Assembly: GCF_001640805.2 (NCBI RefSeq)
Contig: NC_066837.1
Span: forward strand, 17,971,501 to 18,035,500
Length of the DNA: 64,000 nt
Reading direction: 5' to 3'
DNA from: Lates calcarifer
Lineage: Eukaryota; Chordata; Actinopteri; Centropomidae
Under the pieces are notes generated by a model that was given only the letters and a program-made list of their open reading frames with translations, was not told where the DNA came from and searched no databases. Within the stretch, counting starts at the first letter, position 1. Every line of letters starts with the position of its first letter. Shown one piece after another: positions 63,079 through 64,000 of the stretch. Both the position numbers and the translations under genes were made by a program.

Positions 63079-64000
63079 GCCTGAGGTCATTCTGGTATAT
63101 TCAGTTGAGACATTGTTCTACTGATGGGCTCATCACTCCCACTCACTCCTAATCCCAATCCCAAAACAAAAAAAGTTTGAAAAAGGACTCCAAGACCCCT
63201 TATCTCAGACAAAAGTTTATTTTTCCCACTTCTTTGCGGGCCAGTGCCTCGCTTTAAGTGTGGAGAGAGAAATTTTTGCAAATAATGATCAGTTGTCAAC
63301 TCTGTCTGTCCCTTTTTCTGATGACAGACTGGTAGGTGGAGGAAGGGGACGGGGGGTCGTGTGAGGCTCACAGGAGGGACGATGAGTTTTGTTTACCAGC
63401 AATGTCTCTCCCTCCCTCTTTCTCTTTCTCTCTTCCTCTGAGTGCACACCATTGGAGGCGTCTCAGCAGGGAGGCATCCTCCCTTTCCAGGCTGAATGCA
63501 CTTGCTACAGTAAACATCCTCTCTCCTGCTTCAACCCTGGGATGAGCAGACAGACACAAATCACTGTTCTGATGCAATGGAGCGAGGCGGGAAAAGGGGA
63601 GTGAAGGACATGCATTCTTTTTTTTTTTAATGCATCCAGCTATGATGAAACGTATTAGAGCAAAAATAGAGGGAAATTCTAATAACTTGGTTTAAACACC
63701 GGGAAGTACATTCAGTTCAACATTAAGTTCAAGGGCTAATATTCAGTATTTCCTCCCAGCAGGTGGCCATTACAGCAACAGCTACTATCGATCATTCTTA
63801 ACCCATTTTAATGCAACTTTTACAGTATATATGAAATCAGTATGATGGGCCATCAGGAGATCTCATATATTTTTCATATGTTTGGCACTATGTGTCATGA
63901 AATCAAGACGACTCAGTCAATCAATCAGTCATCATGTGATGCGACCTGTCACCAAGAGCTAATTAAACTTAAGGTAAATATATTAAGTATTAACTCTAAC

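Larger units (their letters stand above)
56733..64000 (-). other. usp43: intron of usp43 upstream of the QHDALEF exon (incomplete at right edge)
   Basis: The segment ends at the acceptor CTCTCTTCAG at its left edge. I looked for the GNTCFMN Cys-box exon and an LWT-EYTPQ-like exon on the minus strand and found neither, so they are probably beyond the window. It holds an AT-rich repeat copy (about 57180-57440), an inverted copy of the family of about 300 bp (59345-59665), GT and CA tracts, and a 21-nt A run at 63058-63078. Confidence 0.6.

Noticed and set aside
56733..64000. usp43 Cys-box exon (GNTCFMN) in the right-hand segment
   Set aside because: I looked for the reverse-complement signature of GNTCFMN and for an LWT-EYTPQ-like exon and found neither; they are presumably beyond the window.

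Overview
The window is a stretch of vertebrate, almost certainly teleost fish, nuclear DNA. It is AT-rich and dense in CA/GT, CT/GA and TA microsatellites. It carries several families of short degenerate interspersed repeats, has no long uninterrupted bacterial-style reading frame, and shows coding sequence only as short exons bounded by canonical GT-AG splice sites.

One gene is recognisable: the middle of a ubiquitin-specific protease of the USP31/USP43 pair, on the minus strand. It best fits usp43; which teleost ohnolog it is cannot be told from the sequence. Five exons are visible, read right to left: 56568-56732 (QHDALEF catalytic-core motif, then a Ser/Asn-rich linker), 31544-31647 (linker ending in SFVQEHFQAQYR), 17161-17253 (CPHC zinc-finger half-site and NTFDPFLCISLP), 12604-12739 and 9392-9536 (ubiquitin-like insert resembling the one in USP4/11/15). 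Splice phases chain exactly (0/0, 0/2, 2/2, 2/0, 0/1) and the joined 643 nt have no stop. The catalytic Cys box should lie beyond position 64000, and the second CxxC, the His box and the C-terminal tail should lie left of position 1. I found no convincing exon for either part in the window.

Everything else is intronic: 1-9391, 9537-12603, 12740-17160, 17254-31543, 31648-56567 and 56733-64000. These introns hold microsatellites and a TA-flanked inverted-repeat MITE (55790-56001). They also hold a probable hAT-type MITE (43103-43245), a family of about 300 bp seen in four places (21380, 24529, 32742 and, inverted, 59345), and an AT-rich family (12045, 24395, 27285, 30355, 57180). A few repeat-free blocks look like candidate conserved non-coding sequence.

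The points most worth a second look are these. Two 136-139 bp copies differ only by three single-base deletions, one of them beside a TA microsatellite inside an older repeat. CA repeats flank the exon at 12604-12739 closely on both sides in transcript sense. The MITE has 29-bp termini with one mismatch. I saw no RNA gene, CRISPR array, intact autonomous transposon or previously undescribed multi-gene system.
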